64,000 nucleotides of DNA from Spirochaetota bacterium (lineage in GTDB: Bacteria > Spirochaetota > Spirochaetia > Treponematales > Rectinemataceae): assembly GCA_026398595.1 (NCBI GenBank), contig JAPLSO010000051.1, positions 150,199-214,198 on the forward strand, written 5' to 3'. Shown in pieces: positions 42,576 to 52,176 of the stretch. Within the stretch, counting starts at the first letter, position 1, and each line of letters starts with the position of its first letter. The notes beneath the pieces were generated by a model. That model was not told where the DNA came from. It saw nothing but the letters and a program-made list of their open reading frames with translations, and searched no databases. A program made the position numbers and the translations under genes.

Positions 42576-44495
42576 TTACGCGATCTCCACGTTCTCGAAC
42601 TGGCTGTTGTACAGGCCTGCGTAGAAGCTTCCGGCGGCAATGAGGTCGTCATGGGTACCCTGCTCCACAATGTCGCCGTGATTCATGACGAAGATCCAGT
42701 CGGCGTCGCGTATGGTCGAGAGGCGGTGGGCGATGATGAAGCTGGTGCGGCCCTTCATGAGATTGTTCGTCGCCTTCTGGATCAGGACTTCCGTATGGGT
42801 GTCGACCGAGCTTGTCGCCTCGTCGAGGATGAGCATGGGCGGATTCGCGAGGATGGCCCTAGCTATGGTGAGGAGCTGCTTCTGGCCCTGGGAGATATTG
42901 CTTGTCTCCTCGTTCAGCTCGGTCTGGTAGCCCTGGGGCAGAGCTCGGATGAAGTGGTCGACGTGCGCCGCCTTGGCTGCTTCCATCACTTCCTCGTCCG
43001 TGGCGCCCAGTCGGCCATAGCGGATGTTCTCCATGATGCTGCCGTTAAAGAGCCAGGTGTCCTGGAGTACCATGCCGAAATGGCGCCGCAAAGCCGCTCG
43101 GGTGAAATCGCGGACGTCCACGCCATCGACGCGTATGGCCCCTGAGTTGACGTCGTAGAAGCGCATCAGGAGTTTGACCATGGTCGTCTTGCCCGCGCCC
43201 GTCGGTCCGACGATTGCAACGCGCCTGCCGGGCTCTATCCGGGCAGAAAAATCGTTGATGATCGTTTTATCGGCGAGATAACCGAAGTGGACATGGTCGA
43301 ACTCGACCAGGCCCTTGATTGTGGCAGGATCGCACTCGCAGGTGCTTTCGGGCTTTTCCTCCTTCTCGGCCAGGAACTCGAAGACCCGCTCCGCGGCTGC
43401 GGCCGTTTGCTGGAGCACGTTGGAGATGTTCGCGATTTGGCTGATCGGCTGGGTGAAGGAGCGCACGTACTGGATGAATGCCTGGATGTCTCCCAAGGTG
43501 ATCGCCTTCTTTGCGGCCAGGTAGCCGCCCAGTATGGTAACCCCGACGTAACCAAGGTTGCCGACGAAATTCATGATGGGCATCATGATCCCCGAGAGAA
43601 ACTGGGATTTCCAGGCCGAAGAATACAACGAGCCGTTGATGCCCTCGAATTGCCTGATGTTCTTTTCCTCGCCGTTGAAGGCCTTCACCACGGCGTGGCT
43701 TCCGAACATCTCCTCGACGAGGCCGTTGGCGTGGCCAAGGTAGTCCTGCTGCTGTTTGAAGTACTTCTGCGACTGGCTGATGATGAGCTTTATAAAGACC
43801 AAAGACAGGGGCAGGATGAGTACGGCCAAAAGGGTCATGGTCAAGCTGATTGAGAGCATCATGACGAGGATACCGAGGAGAGTGACCACCGAAGTGATCA
43901 TCTGGGTAAGGCTCTGACTCAAGGTCTGGTTGACCGTATCGACGTCGTTGGTCATCCGGGACAGGACTTCGCCGTGGTTAGTCCCGTCGAAGTACCGCAA
44001 GGGCATCCTGTCAATTTTCGCCAGTATGTCCTTCCGGAATTGATAGCTGATCTTGATCGAGACACCCGACATTATCCAGCCCTGGATATAATTGAAGACG
44101 GCTGAAGTGACGTAGAGGCCGAGCACGGTCAGGAGAATCCCGCCGATATAGCCAAAATCAATGCCGCTTCCCGAGCCGGCAATCTTGGACATTACGCCCT
44201 CGAAAAGCTTGGTCGTTGCATTGCCGAGAATCTTGGGACCGGCGATTGAGAAGATCGTCGATCCGATGGCGAAGATGAATACTACGATTATCGAGGTGGT
44301 GAAGGGCTTCATGTAGGCAAGCAGCTTCTTCATGGTGCCCTTGAAGTCGCGTGCCTTCTCGCCTTTCATCATGGCCATGGGACCACCCCCGGGGCGCCCG
44401 CCCATGGGGCCCATCCCTCTGCCTCCCATGTGCCCAGGCCTGATCGCCGGCCTTCCAGTCCCTGAGGATCCTGATGTTTTATCGGCGTCGCTCAT
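42576..44495 (-). CDS. ABC exporter half with canonical ATP site (heterodimer partner)
   Basis: The 639-residue type IV exporter half has a Gly/Met-rich N-terminal tail (MGGRGMGPMGGRPGGGPMAM), six membrane helices (~65-350), and a C-terminal ATPase: Walker A GPTGAGKTT, Q loop, signature NISQGQKQL (ISQGQ instead of LSGGQ), Walker B LILDEATSSVD with catalytic Glu, and switch His in IIAHRLST. With its neighbour it matches the TM287/288 type, where one ATP site is degenerate; this half has the intact Glu and His. The exporter may carry drugs or lipids. It overlaps its partner by ATGA. Confidence 0.93.
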   Translation of the reverse strand: MSDADKTSGSSGTGRPAIRPGHMGGRGMGPMGGRPGGGPMAMMKGEKARDFKGTMKKLLAYMKPFTTSIIVVFIFAIGSTIFSIAGPKILGNATTKLFEGVMSKIAGSGSGIDFGYIGGILLTVLGLYVTSAVFNYIQGWIMSGVSIKISYQFRKDILAKIDRMPLRYFDGTNHGEVLSRMTNDVDTVNQTLSQSLTQMITSVVTLLGILVMMLSISLTMTLLAVLILPLSLVFIKLIISQSQKYFKQQQDYLGHANGLVEEMFGSHAVVKAFNGEEKNIRQFEGINGSLYSSAWKSQFLSGIMMPIMNFVGNLGYVGVTILGGYLAAKKAITLGDIQAFIQYVRSFTQPISQIANISNVLQQTAAAAERVFEFLAEKEEKPESTCECDPATIKGLVEFDHVHFGYLADKTIINDFSARIEPGRRVAIVGPTGAGKTTMVKLLMRFYDVNSGAIRVDGVDVRDFTRAALRRHFGMVLQDTWLFNGSIMENIRYGRLGATDEEVMEAAKAAHVDHFIRALPQGYQTELNEETSNISQGQKQLLTIARAILANPPMLILDEATSSVDTHTEVLIQKATNNLMKGRTSFIIAHRLSTIRDADWIFVMNHGDIVEQGTHDDLIAAGSFYAGLYNSQFENVEIA

Positions 44496-46732
44496 GCTAG
44501 TTCCTCCTGTTTCAGCTGGGACAGGGCAATGTCCTGGTAGACCTCGCAGGTCTCCATCAGATCGTGGTGCGTGCCTACGCCCACGAGCCTTCCCTCGTCC
44601 ATTACCAGGATCTGGTCAGCTTGCTTGATGGCCGCCACACGCTGTGTGACGAGGAACACTACGCTGTTCCCTAGTTGGCTCTTCAGGGCCTGCCTCAGCT
44701 TCGTGTCTGTCTTGAAGTCCAGGGCCGAGAAGCTGTCGTCGAAGATGTTGATGGGGGCTTGCTTGACAAGAGCTCGCGCGATGGTCAGCCGCTGTCTCTG
44801 TCCGCCTGAGACGTTGATTCCGCCCTGGGCTATCTCGAGTCCTCTTCCCTCGGGCTTGGCATCCACGAACTCCTTTGCCTGGGAGATCTCGAGGGCCAGA
44901 TCCATCTCCCCGGAACTCGCTTTTTCGTTAGCGTAGAGGAGGTTCGACTCGATAGTCCCGGAAAAGAGCGAGACTTTTTGGGGCACGAAACCTATCTTCT
45001 TGCGGAGATCGGCCTGGGCAACCTTCCGGATGTCTATACCGCCCACTTCTATCGTTCCCTCGCTGACGTCGTAGAAGCGGGGAATGAGGCTGACGAGAGT
45101 GGATTTTCCCGAACCCGTCGTACCGATGATGGCCGTCGTCTGGCCTGGTTTCGCGGTGAAGTTTATTCCGTGGAGTACGTCCTCGGAGGCCCCCGGATAC
45201 CTGAAGCTGACGTTCTTGAATTCGACTTTTCCCGTGAAATCCTCACCGAGGCTCGCAGGCGCATGAGGGTCGACGATGCTTGGTTCCGTCTCCAGAACCT
45301 CGGCTATCCTGCCACCTGACACGGAGGCTCGGGGCAGAATGATGAACATTATCGACAACATGATGAAGGCGAAGAAGATCTGCATCGCATACTGCATGAA
45401 GGCCATCATGTCGCCGATGCGGATCTGGGACTGAGCAACCTCGTGGGCGCCCGTCCAGATGATGAGGAGGGAAACGAGGTTCATGATCAGCATCATAAGA
45501 GGCATCATGATGACCATGATGCGATTGATGAAGAGCATCGTGCCCGTGAGGTCCCTGTTCGACTTGTCGAAGCGCTTTTCCTCCTCGCCTTGCATCGAGA
45601 AGGCGCGGATGACCATCATACCCGAGAGGTTCTCCCTGACGACGAGGTTGAGCTTGTCGATGAGCTTCTGAATGCTCTTGAACCGGGGCAGGGCAAATAT
45701 AAAGACGGTAAGGATAACGGCGAGGATGATGGCGACCGCGAGGGCAATGATCCACCACATCGATGAAGCCTTGCCTGTCGCCCTGATGACGCCTCCTATA
45801 CCGATGATGGGGGCGTAAAAGAACATGCGCAGGCCCATCACGGTCACCATCTGCATCTGCGTAATATCGTTCGTCGATCGCGTGATGAGTGAGGCTGTGG
45901 AGAATTTGTCGAATTCGGCGAAGGAGAAGCTTTCCACCTTCCTGAAGAAATTGGCGCGCAGGTCGCGAGCGAAGCCGGCGGCCGTTCGAGCGCCTAAAAA
46001 ACCCACGGTGACCGTGGCCAGGGCCGAGAGGAGGGTCAGGAGGAGCATGAGTCCGCCCATCCTGAGGATGTAGCCTGTCTGGACTCTGGTGACATCGAGT
46101 CCGAGCCGCTCGTACTCGCGCTTAACCGCCTGTATGCCCATCTGTCCCGTGAGGGAGGGATCGATGCCTGTCACCCTGGTCTTGATCCCGGTCAGGATGG
46201 TTGAGCGCTGGGCCTCGGGCAACATCGGTAGCACCGAAAAGAGATCCATACCAGCAGGGATTCTGGACAGGTCCATGCCCAGGCCCTGGGCCATCGTCCC
46301 GGCCTTGACAGGATCGGAAGAGGCCGTCTCGATGAAGGCGACCGTCGTAAGGGCGGGCCCGAGGAGGCCGTCGAGAGTCTTCCGCGTCCCGTCATCAATC
46401 TTCTTCAGGATATAGATGGTCTCGCCTTGTGCCTTGGAGTAGTCTTTGAGGAGATTCTGGTAGGCCTCGGTACTCGGCTCGACAGCCTCGTAGGCGGAAA
46501 GAACGATCTCCTTCTCTTCCGGAGAGAGGAAGAGCGTGAGCTTATCAAAGCTTTTTCCACCAATCGCCTGGGGAACCGAATCCGCAATACCGCTCTGCTG
46601 TATGCCCGTATTGACGATTTTTGACATATAGTCGGGCAGGGCCAGGTCGGCGTTGGCCTGGAGAAAGAGAAGCGCTACGACCAGGACGATGTATCCCAGG
46701 TAGGGTTTTAGATAGCGAAATAAACGAATCAT
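44492..46732 (-). CDS. ABC exporter half with degenerate ATP site
   Basis: The 746-residue partner has an insertion of ~150 residues between helices 1 and 2 (~residues 45-220), predicted outside the membrane. The ATPase has Walker A GTTGSGKST and signature NVSGGQRQRL, but Walker B ends IFDDSFSALD (Asp in place of the catalytic Glu) and the switch is VTQRVAAI (Gln in place of His), so its own ATP site should not hydrolyse, as in TM287-like chains. Both halves overlap by ATGA, and its start overlaps the MarR stop the same way, so the three genes form one operon. Confidence 0.93.
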   Translation of the reverse strand: MIRLFRYLKPYLGYIVLVVALLFLQANADLALPDYMSKIVNTGIQQSGIADSVPQAIGGKSFDKLTLFLSPEEKEIVLSAYEAVEPSTEAYQNLLKDYSKAQGETIYILKKIDDGTRKTLDGLLGPALTTVAFIETASSDPVKAGTMAQGLGMDLSRIPAGMDLFSVLPMLPEAQRSTILTGIKTRVTGIDPSLTGQMGIQAVKREYERLGLDVTRVQTGYILRMGGLMLLLTLLSALATVTVGFLGARTAAGFARDLRANFFRKVESFSFAEFDKFSTASLITRSTNDITQMQMVTVMGLRMFFYAPIIGIGGVIRATGKASSMWWIIALAVAIILAVILTVFIFALPRFKSIQKLIDKLNLVVRENLSGMMVIRAFSMQGEEEKRFDKSNRDLTGTMLFINRIMVIMMPLMMLIMNLVSLLIIWTGAHEVAQSQIRIGDMMAFMQYAMQIFFAFIMLSIMFIILPRASVSGGRIAEVLETEPSIVDPHAPASLGEDFTGKVEFKNVSFRYPGASEDVLHGINFTAKPGQTTAIIGTTGSGKSTLVSLIPRFYDVSEGTIEVGGIDIRKVAQADLRKKIGFVPQKVSLFSGTIESNLLYANEKASSGEMDLALEISQAKEFVDAKPEGRGLEIAQGGINVSGGQRQRLTIARALVKQAPINIFDDSFSALDFKTDTKLRQALKSQLGNSVVFLVTQRVAAIKQADQILVMDEGRLVGVGTHHDLMETCEVYQDIALSQLKQEELA

Positions 46733-47217
46733 GCTCTGTCCATTCCTTTACCGCCGCACTCGGAGCCTTGGATCTCCGAAGCGATGGATTTTGTCTTGCT
46801 TAGAAGCCAGGATATCGTCCTCGACGCGTCCGCCATCTCATCAGGGGAAAGCTCGCGCGCCAGTTCGTCGATCCAGAGCTGACGGGCCTCGGTGATTTGC
46901 TGGAGGATTTCCTGGCCCTTGTCGGTCAGGCTCAGGCATTTGCTTCGCCTGTCCTCGGGGTTCTCGCTCCGGCTTACGATGCCCTGCTGGACGAGTTTGT
47001 CCAGCATCTGGCTCGCTGCCGCGCTCGAGATGTGCAACTCTTCCCCCAAGTCCGTGACCCCGTTTTCCTTGTGGCGCTTGATGTTGAAGAGGGCGCTGGC
47101 CTGCGACATGGACAGGCCGCTGTCCTTGATATACCGAAAGAAGCCACGCATCGATTGGCGGGTCGTTTCCCTAACCCATTCGCGCATGACTAGCTGAAAT
47201 TCCGTTTCGGTTGACAT
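46729..47217 (-). CDS. MarR-family regulator of the ABC exporter
   Basis: The 162-residue winged-helix protein has GVTDLGEELHISSAAASQMLDKLVQQGIVSR (~53-83) and the wing SENPEDRRSKCLSLTDKG, both canonical. It is the first gene of the exporter operon and overlaps the transporter start by four bases, so it most likely represses its own operon until a drug-like ligand binds. A ribosome site AAGGATC precedes the ATG. Confidence 0.93.
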   Translation of the reverse strand: MSTETEFQLVMREWVRETTRQSMRGFFRYIKDSGLSMSQASALFNIKRHKENGVTDLGEELHISSAAASQMLDKLVQQGIVSRSENPEDRRSKCLSLTDKGQEILQQITEARQLWIDELARELSPDEMADASRTISWLLSKTKSIASEIQGSECGGKGMDRA

Positions 47218-47227
47218 ATATAAGATC

Positions 47228-47278
47228 CTTAAATAGATAAGATAGCTTAATAATAAAGATTGCTTGATATCTTGTCAA
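47228..47278 (-). promoter_or_regulatory. Promoter and putative operator of the MarR-ABC operon
   Basis: On the minus strand, TTGACA (47273-47278), 17 bases, TATTAT (47250-47255). Just downstream lies CTTAAATAGATAAG (47228-47241) with CTTA/TAAG arms in an AT-rich stretch, a reasonable MarR site. Confidence 0.6.
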
Positions 47279-47420
47279 TGTTTTTCCTGGAGTTTCAAGG
47301 TTCCGCGATCGACCGGAATGAAGGTTTTTCTCTTTCAGACAGGAATATCTCTCCTGGGTGCATTACCATGTACTCAGAAGATTCTCGAAAGAGGGTTGTG
47401 CCCCCTTATGGGAGGAAGTT

Positions 47421-48491
47421 ATGAGAAAAAGCATGGTCGCAGTCCTGGCTATCTTCGCCCTGTGCGTCCTGTCGCCAGGTGCCGCGTATGCCCAGGATCT
47501 CGTTTCGCTCAAGGCTGTACCAGGCTTGCTGCCGGGCTCGATTCTCGTTCTTTCCATGACGGGCAGCGCTGCCGGAGGCTCAATCTGGGGTTCGGGCATC
47601 TATACGAGCGATTCCAGCCTGGCGGCTGCGGCTGTCCACGCCGGCGCCCTGGCCAACGGTGAAAAGGGACAGATCATCGTGGAAGTTCTGCCAAGTGAAT
47701 CCTCGTATAAGGGGAGTGTTTCAAACGGAGTTACAAGCGCGTCCTGGGGTTCATATGGTATGAGCTTCCGCTTTCTGCGTTTCTTGCCATCTTCGCAGGG
47801 CTTTTTCAGTTCCGAAGGCTCGAAAGCGAATATCCCTTCCGTTCCCGCGACGTCCGCCGTCGTCCGCGTCTATGGTTTCGAGGATCCGACAGTTCTGACG
47901 AAGATCCGAACTGTACCTGGGGCGGTTATCTACTTCAGGGTCACTGGTTCGACAAGCGGAAGAGTTTGGGGCAATGACGTCTACACTATTGATTCCTCGT
48001 TAGCCACGGCGGCAGTGCACGCGGGTCTGCTGTCCCCCGGGCAGACGGGAATCGTAAAGCTGACCGTGCTGCCGGGAAGGTCGTCCTATGAAGGAAGCTC
48101 GCGCAACGGCGTGACAACGGCAAGTTACGGCCCCTACAGCGGCAGTTGCAGCCTTGAATCCTTTGCCGGCGCCAGTGAATTCAAGGCCATGATGCCCGAC
48201 CCTGGAAACCCTGCCTCCATCCCGGGCTCCGCTCCTGGCAAAAGCTATACTATCTGGCTCGTTGGCTCGGCCTCAGGCGGAACTATATGGGGCAGCGGCA
48301 TCTACACTGCCGATTCGTCCCTTGCCAGAGCCGTGGTACACGCCGGCCTCATCCCCGACGGGGGCTCGGGGGCCGTCCTCGTGCGGATACTGCCAGGACA
48401 GTCCTCATACGCGGGGACCTTGAGCAATGGGGTGAGTTCAACGGCCTATGGGGCCTACGGCCTCAGCTACTCGCTGGAACCTGCGCGCTGA
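47421..48491 (+). CDS. Secreted protein with three LCCL-type repeats
   Basis: The 356-residue protein has a signal peptide (MRKSMVAVLAIFALCVLSPGAAYAQ) and three repeats of ~90 residues (~28-122, ~150-250, ~262-356). Each repeat follows the LCCL plan: GSIWGSGIYTSDSSLAAAAV-HAG, a strand, LPGxSSYxGSxxNGV, then YGxYxxSY. The Cys pair that ties true LCCL domains is replaced throughout; repeats have Ala in the DSSxCxAAxHAG position. LCCL domains mediate lipid or surface binding in eukaryotes and some bacteria. The ATG follows GGAGG by five bases. It stands alone; the function is unknown. Confidence 0.85.
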   Translation: MRKSMVAVLAIFALCVLSPGAAYAQDLVSLKAVPGLLPGSILVLSMTGSAAGGSIWGSGIYTSDSSLAAAAVHAGALANGEKGQIIVEVLPSESSYKGSVSNGVTSASWGSYGMSFRFLRFLPSSQGFFSSEGSKANIPSVPATSAVVRVYGFEDPTVLTKIRTVPGAVIYFRVTGSTSGRVWGNDVYTIDSSLATAAVHAGLLSPGQTGIVKLTVLPGRSSYEGSSRNGVTTASYGPYSGSCSLESFAGASEFKAMMPDPGNPASIPGSAPGKSYTIWLVGSASGGTIWGSGIYTADSSLARAVVHAGLIPDGGSGAVLVRILPGQSSYAGTLSNGVSSTAYGAYGLSYSLEPAR

Positions 48492-48523
48492 AACGCCGGC
48501 TGAAGGATGCCAGGATCTGAGGT

Positions 48524-49551
48524 TCAGCGGGTGGAATAGCGGATCGAGAGACCGGCGCCCAGGCTCCCTTTTGGCGTGTCGCCCAGCCAGAGCTCCGTCC
48601 TGCCCCAGATCCCCAGATTCCGGGTCAGGCTCGCCTCAACGCCGAGTCCGAGCAGCAGGTTGCTGATCACGAGGTCGTGGAGAATGAACCAGTCGGCAGC
48701 GCCATCCGATGTGGAGTAGCCGCTGTCGATCGTGTTAGCCCCCTTCTGGAGCCAGGCGAGGCTCAAACTGGCCTTTAGCGCCCTGTCTACCCAATCGAGC
48801 TTGAGCAACTCCAGCCGCGTATCCGGTCCCCAGGGAAAGCCGAGGCAGAACGCGTTGGCCGTGAAGAGGTAGAAGGAAGAGGCGCTCACGAGCCTGTGGT
48901 CGGGGATGGTCCATTTGCCGGAATCGATTTCCCTGTTGTAGAGGTACGCCGTGGTCCGATAGTGCTCGAAGCTCAGGCTGAGACCGCCTTCCCTGCAAAA
49001 TCCTCTGTCCTTGAGTTTGTAGTCCTTCTCGCGCATCTCTCCGAAACCGTAGGCGGCGCCTTCCTTCAGGTTCCATTCGAAGCCGGCAAGGAACCCCAGG
49101 GCCGTAGGCCGGACAGTCGCGTTTTCCCAGAGCATGACGAGGTCGTCCATGACGAACTTGCCGTAGGCTCGGGCCGGGCCCAGCTTGGCCTCAGCCGACG
49201 CCTCGAGCATGACGTTGGAGTAGGCGTCCTGATACATGTTGTGGAAGACGGCGAAAGGGGAGATATCGATGAGGCCGGGAACGATGTCGTGGACGAGGTT
49301 GAGCTCACCCACGGCTATACGCAAGGATTCGCCCTCCCAGCCTATCCGGGGAACTCGTAGTATCGGCTGTAATCGATCCTTTCGATCGCAAAAACTGTGG
49401 ACCGGGGCGCTTCGCTCGTCCATGCAAAGGCGGGCGCCGATTGGACGAAGAACTGGGCCCCGGCCGATGCGGGGCTAAGGTCCGCGGCGAGGAATACACA
49501 GGCGACGAACAACCGTACCGGGACAAGGACTCGCTCTATGAGCCTCTTCAT
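48524..49551 (-). pseudogene. Outer-membrane-like protein, frameshifted
   Basis: The start lies at ATG 49551 with a signal peptide (MKRLIERVLVPVRLFVACVFLAADLSPASAG). After IERIDYSRYYEFP the frame ends at TAG; the continuation RIGWEGESLRIAVGELNLVHD is in another frame. Adding one C to the C-run (GGGG at 49348-49351 on the plus strand) restores a single ~340-residue chain. The rest has alternating hydrophobic strands and ends in an aromatic-rich GLSIRYSTR, like an outer-membrane beta-barrel; no family is recognised. A homopolymer lesion in a conserved gene is as likely a read error as a true mutation. It follows the 705-residue gene by eight bases. Confidence 0.65.
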
Positions 49552-49559
49552 CCTGGTGT

Positions 49560-51677
49560 CTATCTTCCCAGGAGAGGATTGATCCAGCCCAGGAAGTAGG
49601 CCGCCACCGCCGCGCCGATCACGATGACGATAGCGAGGTAGAGCCCCCAGGGTTTCTTCTTCTCGGCGAAGGGGTCGACGACCAGCCGGATCGATCCTGC
49701 GGGCAGAGTCGACAGGTGGCTTAGGGTCGCGCCGAAGGGAACGTTGATCTTCAGCCTTCCATTGACCGCCCAGCCCTCGGCGTTGAGCAGGGGGCCGATG
49801 TTGCGCTTCCTCAGCTTCATGTAGGCGAGAATCATCGAGGGACCAGATATAAGGAAGAGTACCCCCACGATCCCGATAGGCATCCACGCGCCCAAGCCGA
49901 AAAACAGACCCAGGATGCCAGTCACCATGGCGCCGATCGATCCCAGGGCGACGCCGATCGCGGCGACCGTTCCAACATCAATTTTCTTTGGGATGCCCGC
50001 GACCTCGGGTTTCCCCTGCGCCTTGTCGGCGTTGGCCGTTGTGGCCGCGGCTGTCTTCAACTTGTCCATGTTGGCGGCTTCGGCCGTGGCCGCCCGCTTC
50101 ATCGCGAAGTCCTCGAGACTCTTGGCGAACCACTTGTAGGGACTGAAGAAGGCTTCCCTGATGCTTATGGGCTGGACGACGATCTTCGTGATCACGGCGT
50201 CCCAATCACCCCCCTCGGTGTCATAGAAGACGCCGTTCCTGCCAATGAAGATGTTATTGGCATCGCCCGCGGTCAAGGCAGCTACAATCGATTTCTGCTG
50301 GCCGGAGTGGCTCGTCAAATTGCAGTAGATCAGGTACATGGCCGAGAGCCCCGCCATGGACGCGTGGTTGGCCACATTCTTCACTTCAAGGCAGAGCTTG
50401 AGTTCCCTACCGTCGAGGAATAGCCGGCCGGCCCTAAAGAGCCCCTTGCCCTTGCTGTAGAAGTCGTCGAGGTTAACAAAGTTTTGTAGGACTGAGAGAA
50501 AGTCCCGTTTCATGACGATGAGCTTTCTCAAAGCCCTGAGTCCATCGGCTTTTAGGGCCATGGCCGCGTCCTTCTCGATGAGACCGCCGATCACCGCAAG
50601 CTCAGGTCCTGAGAGGATGGTCTCGAGGTTGTCTTTGTCGAAGCTGGCGAGGTTTGGGAAAGATTCGGCCTTGACCCATGCGCCATAATTCTCAAAGGAC
50701 TTTTTCACGGTCTCCCAGGCTGACTGGCCAATATTGGGGCCCAGGCTAAAGGGTTTGGAAACGAGAGCCATGAACGCGGAAAAGGCATTAGCATCGCGAG
50801 GGTTGATCGCCCCGCCCGACTCCAGGAGAGCCGAAACCCTGGGCATGGCTATCGGAAGTTTCTCGAGTTCAGCTCCCCCGTCCGCGTCAAGCCCGGCGGC
50901 TACAATGGCCGACAGTACTTTCCCAAGTTCGACGACGACTTCATCCGAACCAGACATCGCGAGTACCATACAGCGCTGGAAATAATCGTCCAGCCGGAGA
51001 GCAAGTCCCGAGAAGAGGGCATAGCCCCTGCCCCGTTCTTCCTTTGGAATAGGAAATTCCTGGCTTGAAGGTTCGACGGAGAGCCAGGCGAGCCTGGCCT
51101 TCGCCGCATCGATGAAATTAGCGAGCGATACGGCAGCCAAACCTTGCTTGCCCGCTGAATCGCCGGCCGAGAAGCCCGCAGCTATGATTCCCCTCGCAAG
51201 ACCGGCGACTTCGCTGTCCTCGATGCAAGCCGGATCGACTACACCGTCCCCGTTGAAGGGCAGGGAGGAAAATATCTCGATCTCTTTATCCACTTCGGCA
51301 AGGCCGATCCGGTTGGAGGAGTTCGCCTGGGGATTGGCCTCGAGCAGATGGGCAACAGCCTCTTTGGCCGATGTATCCACAATCTGGTCGACCGGGAGGG
51401 AATCCCCTGAATCGAAAAGCTGGTCGAGACTGGCCAAGCCGGCCTGAAGTTCCTCGACGCTGCGAAGAATATCGGGAACCCTGACCTTGCCATCCTCGTC
51501 CATATCCATGATCTTGAGACACTCGCCAAACGCCGGCTGGCTGGTCGGCAAGGCTAGCACAGCCCAGAGTTTGTGGTCGAGATTCTTCAGATTCCCGACA
51601 TCGTTCCCATCTCTGAGCACAACTTGATCAACGCCGCCTATCCTGGAAAAGGTCCATCTCGCCGCAGCAGCCTTCAT
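49560..51677 (-). CDS. Large membrane protein of unknown function with EF-hand-like segment
   Basis: The 705-residue protein is not recognised. Visible features: an EF-hand-like loop MDMDEDGKVRVPDIL (~residues 57-71), another acidic loop NGDGVVDP (~142), a long helical middle, a Lys-rich linker (~565-585), two closely spaced membrane helices (~590-650: VAAIGVALGSIGAMVTGILGLFFGLG and WMPIGIVGVLFLISGPSMILAYM), and a final C-terminal helix (LYLAIVIVIGAAVAAYFLGW). There is no signal peptide, so the N-terminal 550 residues are probably cytoplasmic. AAGGGG precedes the ATG by about nine bases. It is followed by the outer-membrane-like gene. Confidence 0.7.
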   Translation of the reverse strand: MKAAAARWTFSRIGGVDQVVLRDGNDVGNLKNLDHKLWAVLALPTSQPAFGECLKIMDMDEDGKVRVPDILRSVEELQAGLASLDQLFDSGDSLPVDQIVDTSAKEAVAHLLEANPQANSSNRIGLAEVDKEIEIFSSLPFNGDGVVDPACIEDSEVAGLARGIIAAGFSAGDSAGKQGLAAVSLANFIDAAKARLAWLSVEPSSQEFPIPKEERGRGYALFSGLALRLDDYFQRCMVLAMSGSDEVVVELGKVLSAIVAAGLDADGGAELEKLPIAMPRVSALLESGGAINPRDANAFSAFMALVSKPFSLGPNIGQSAWETVKKSFENYGAWVKAESFPNLASFDKDNLETILSGPELAVIGGLIEKDAAMALKADGLRALRKLIVMKRDFLSVLQNFVNLDDFYSKGKGLFRAGRLFLDGRELKLCLEVKNVANHASMAGLSAMYLIYCNLTSHSGQQKSIVAALTAGDANNIFIGRNGVFYDTEGGDWDAVITKIVVQPISIREAFFSPYKWFAKSLEDFAMKRAATAEAANMDKLKTAAATTANADKAQGKPEVAGIPKKIDVGTVAAIGVALGSIGAMVTGILGLFFGLGAWMPIGIVGVLFLISGPSMILAYMKLRKRNIGPLLNAEGWAVNGRLKINVPFGATLSHLSTLPAGSIRLVVDPFAEKKKPWGLYLAIVIVIGAAVAAYFLGWINPLLGR

Positions 51678-51771
51678 ATGATCATACCCCTTTCATCTTC
51701 TGCTTGGACGCTATGACTTTAGTATCCCTTTTTTTTCTGCCTTGCACAATACTTGATCGTTACCAAGGCAT

Positions 51772-51801
51772 TTGACCGGGACGGGAACTGTGGCATATAT
51801 T
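51772..51801 (+). promoter_or_regulatory. Promoter of the thioredoxin gene
   Basis: TTGACC (51772-51777), 18 bases, TATATT (51796-51801), leaving a leader of about 45 bases. Confidence 0.55.
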
Positions 51802-51852
51802 CTATTTGTCAGAGAAAAACCAATACTGCTTCCGAAAGAGCAAGGAGCCCTC

Positions 51853-52176
51853 ATGAGCGCAGAAGTAACCATCACCTCCGAGAACTTCAAGAGCGAAGTT
51901 CTGGAATCCAGCCTCCCCGTCCTCGTAGATTTTTGGGCTGAGTGGTGTATGCCCTGCCGCATGATCTCCCCCTCGGTTGAACAATTAGCCGAAACTTACA
52001 AAGGCAAGTTGAAAGTCGGCAAGGTTAATGTAGACGAGCAGAGCGAGATAGCCGCCCAGTTTGGCATTATTTCTATCCCCACCCTCTTCATCTTCAAAGG
52101 TGGACAGGTTGCCAGACAGAAAGTAGGCGCCTTACCCAAGCACGAGATAGAGAATCTTTTCAAGGATCTTCTGTAG
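51853..52176 (+). CDS. trxA: Thioredoxin with WCMPC active site
   Basis: The 107-residue single-domain thioredoxin has VLVDFWAEWCMPCRMISP (~residues 22-39): the usual CGPC is CMPC. The cis-Pro is in ISIPTLFIFKGG, as expected. Thioredoxins reduce protein disulphides; the residue between the Cys tunes redox potential and partner choice. ATG 51853 is used because AAGGAG lies five bases upstream; the open frame upstream covers the promoter. The stop abuts that of the convergent lipoprotein gene with no base between. Confidence 0.93.
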   Translation: MSAEVTITSENFKSEVLESSLPVLVDFWAEWCMPCRMISPSVEQLAETYKGKLKVGKVNVDEQSEIAAQFGIISIPTLFIFKGGQVARQKVGALPKHEIENLFKDLL

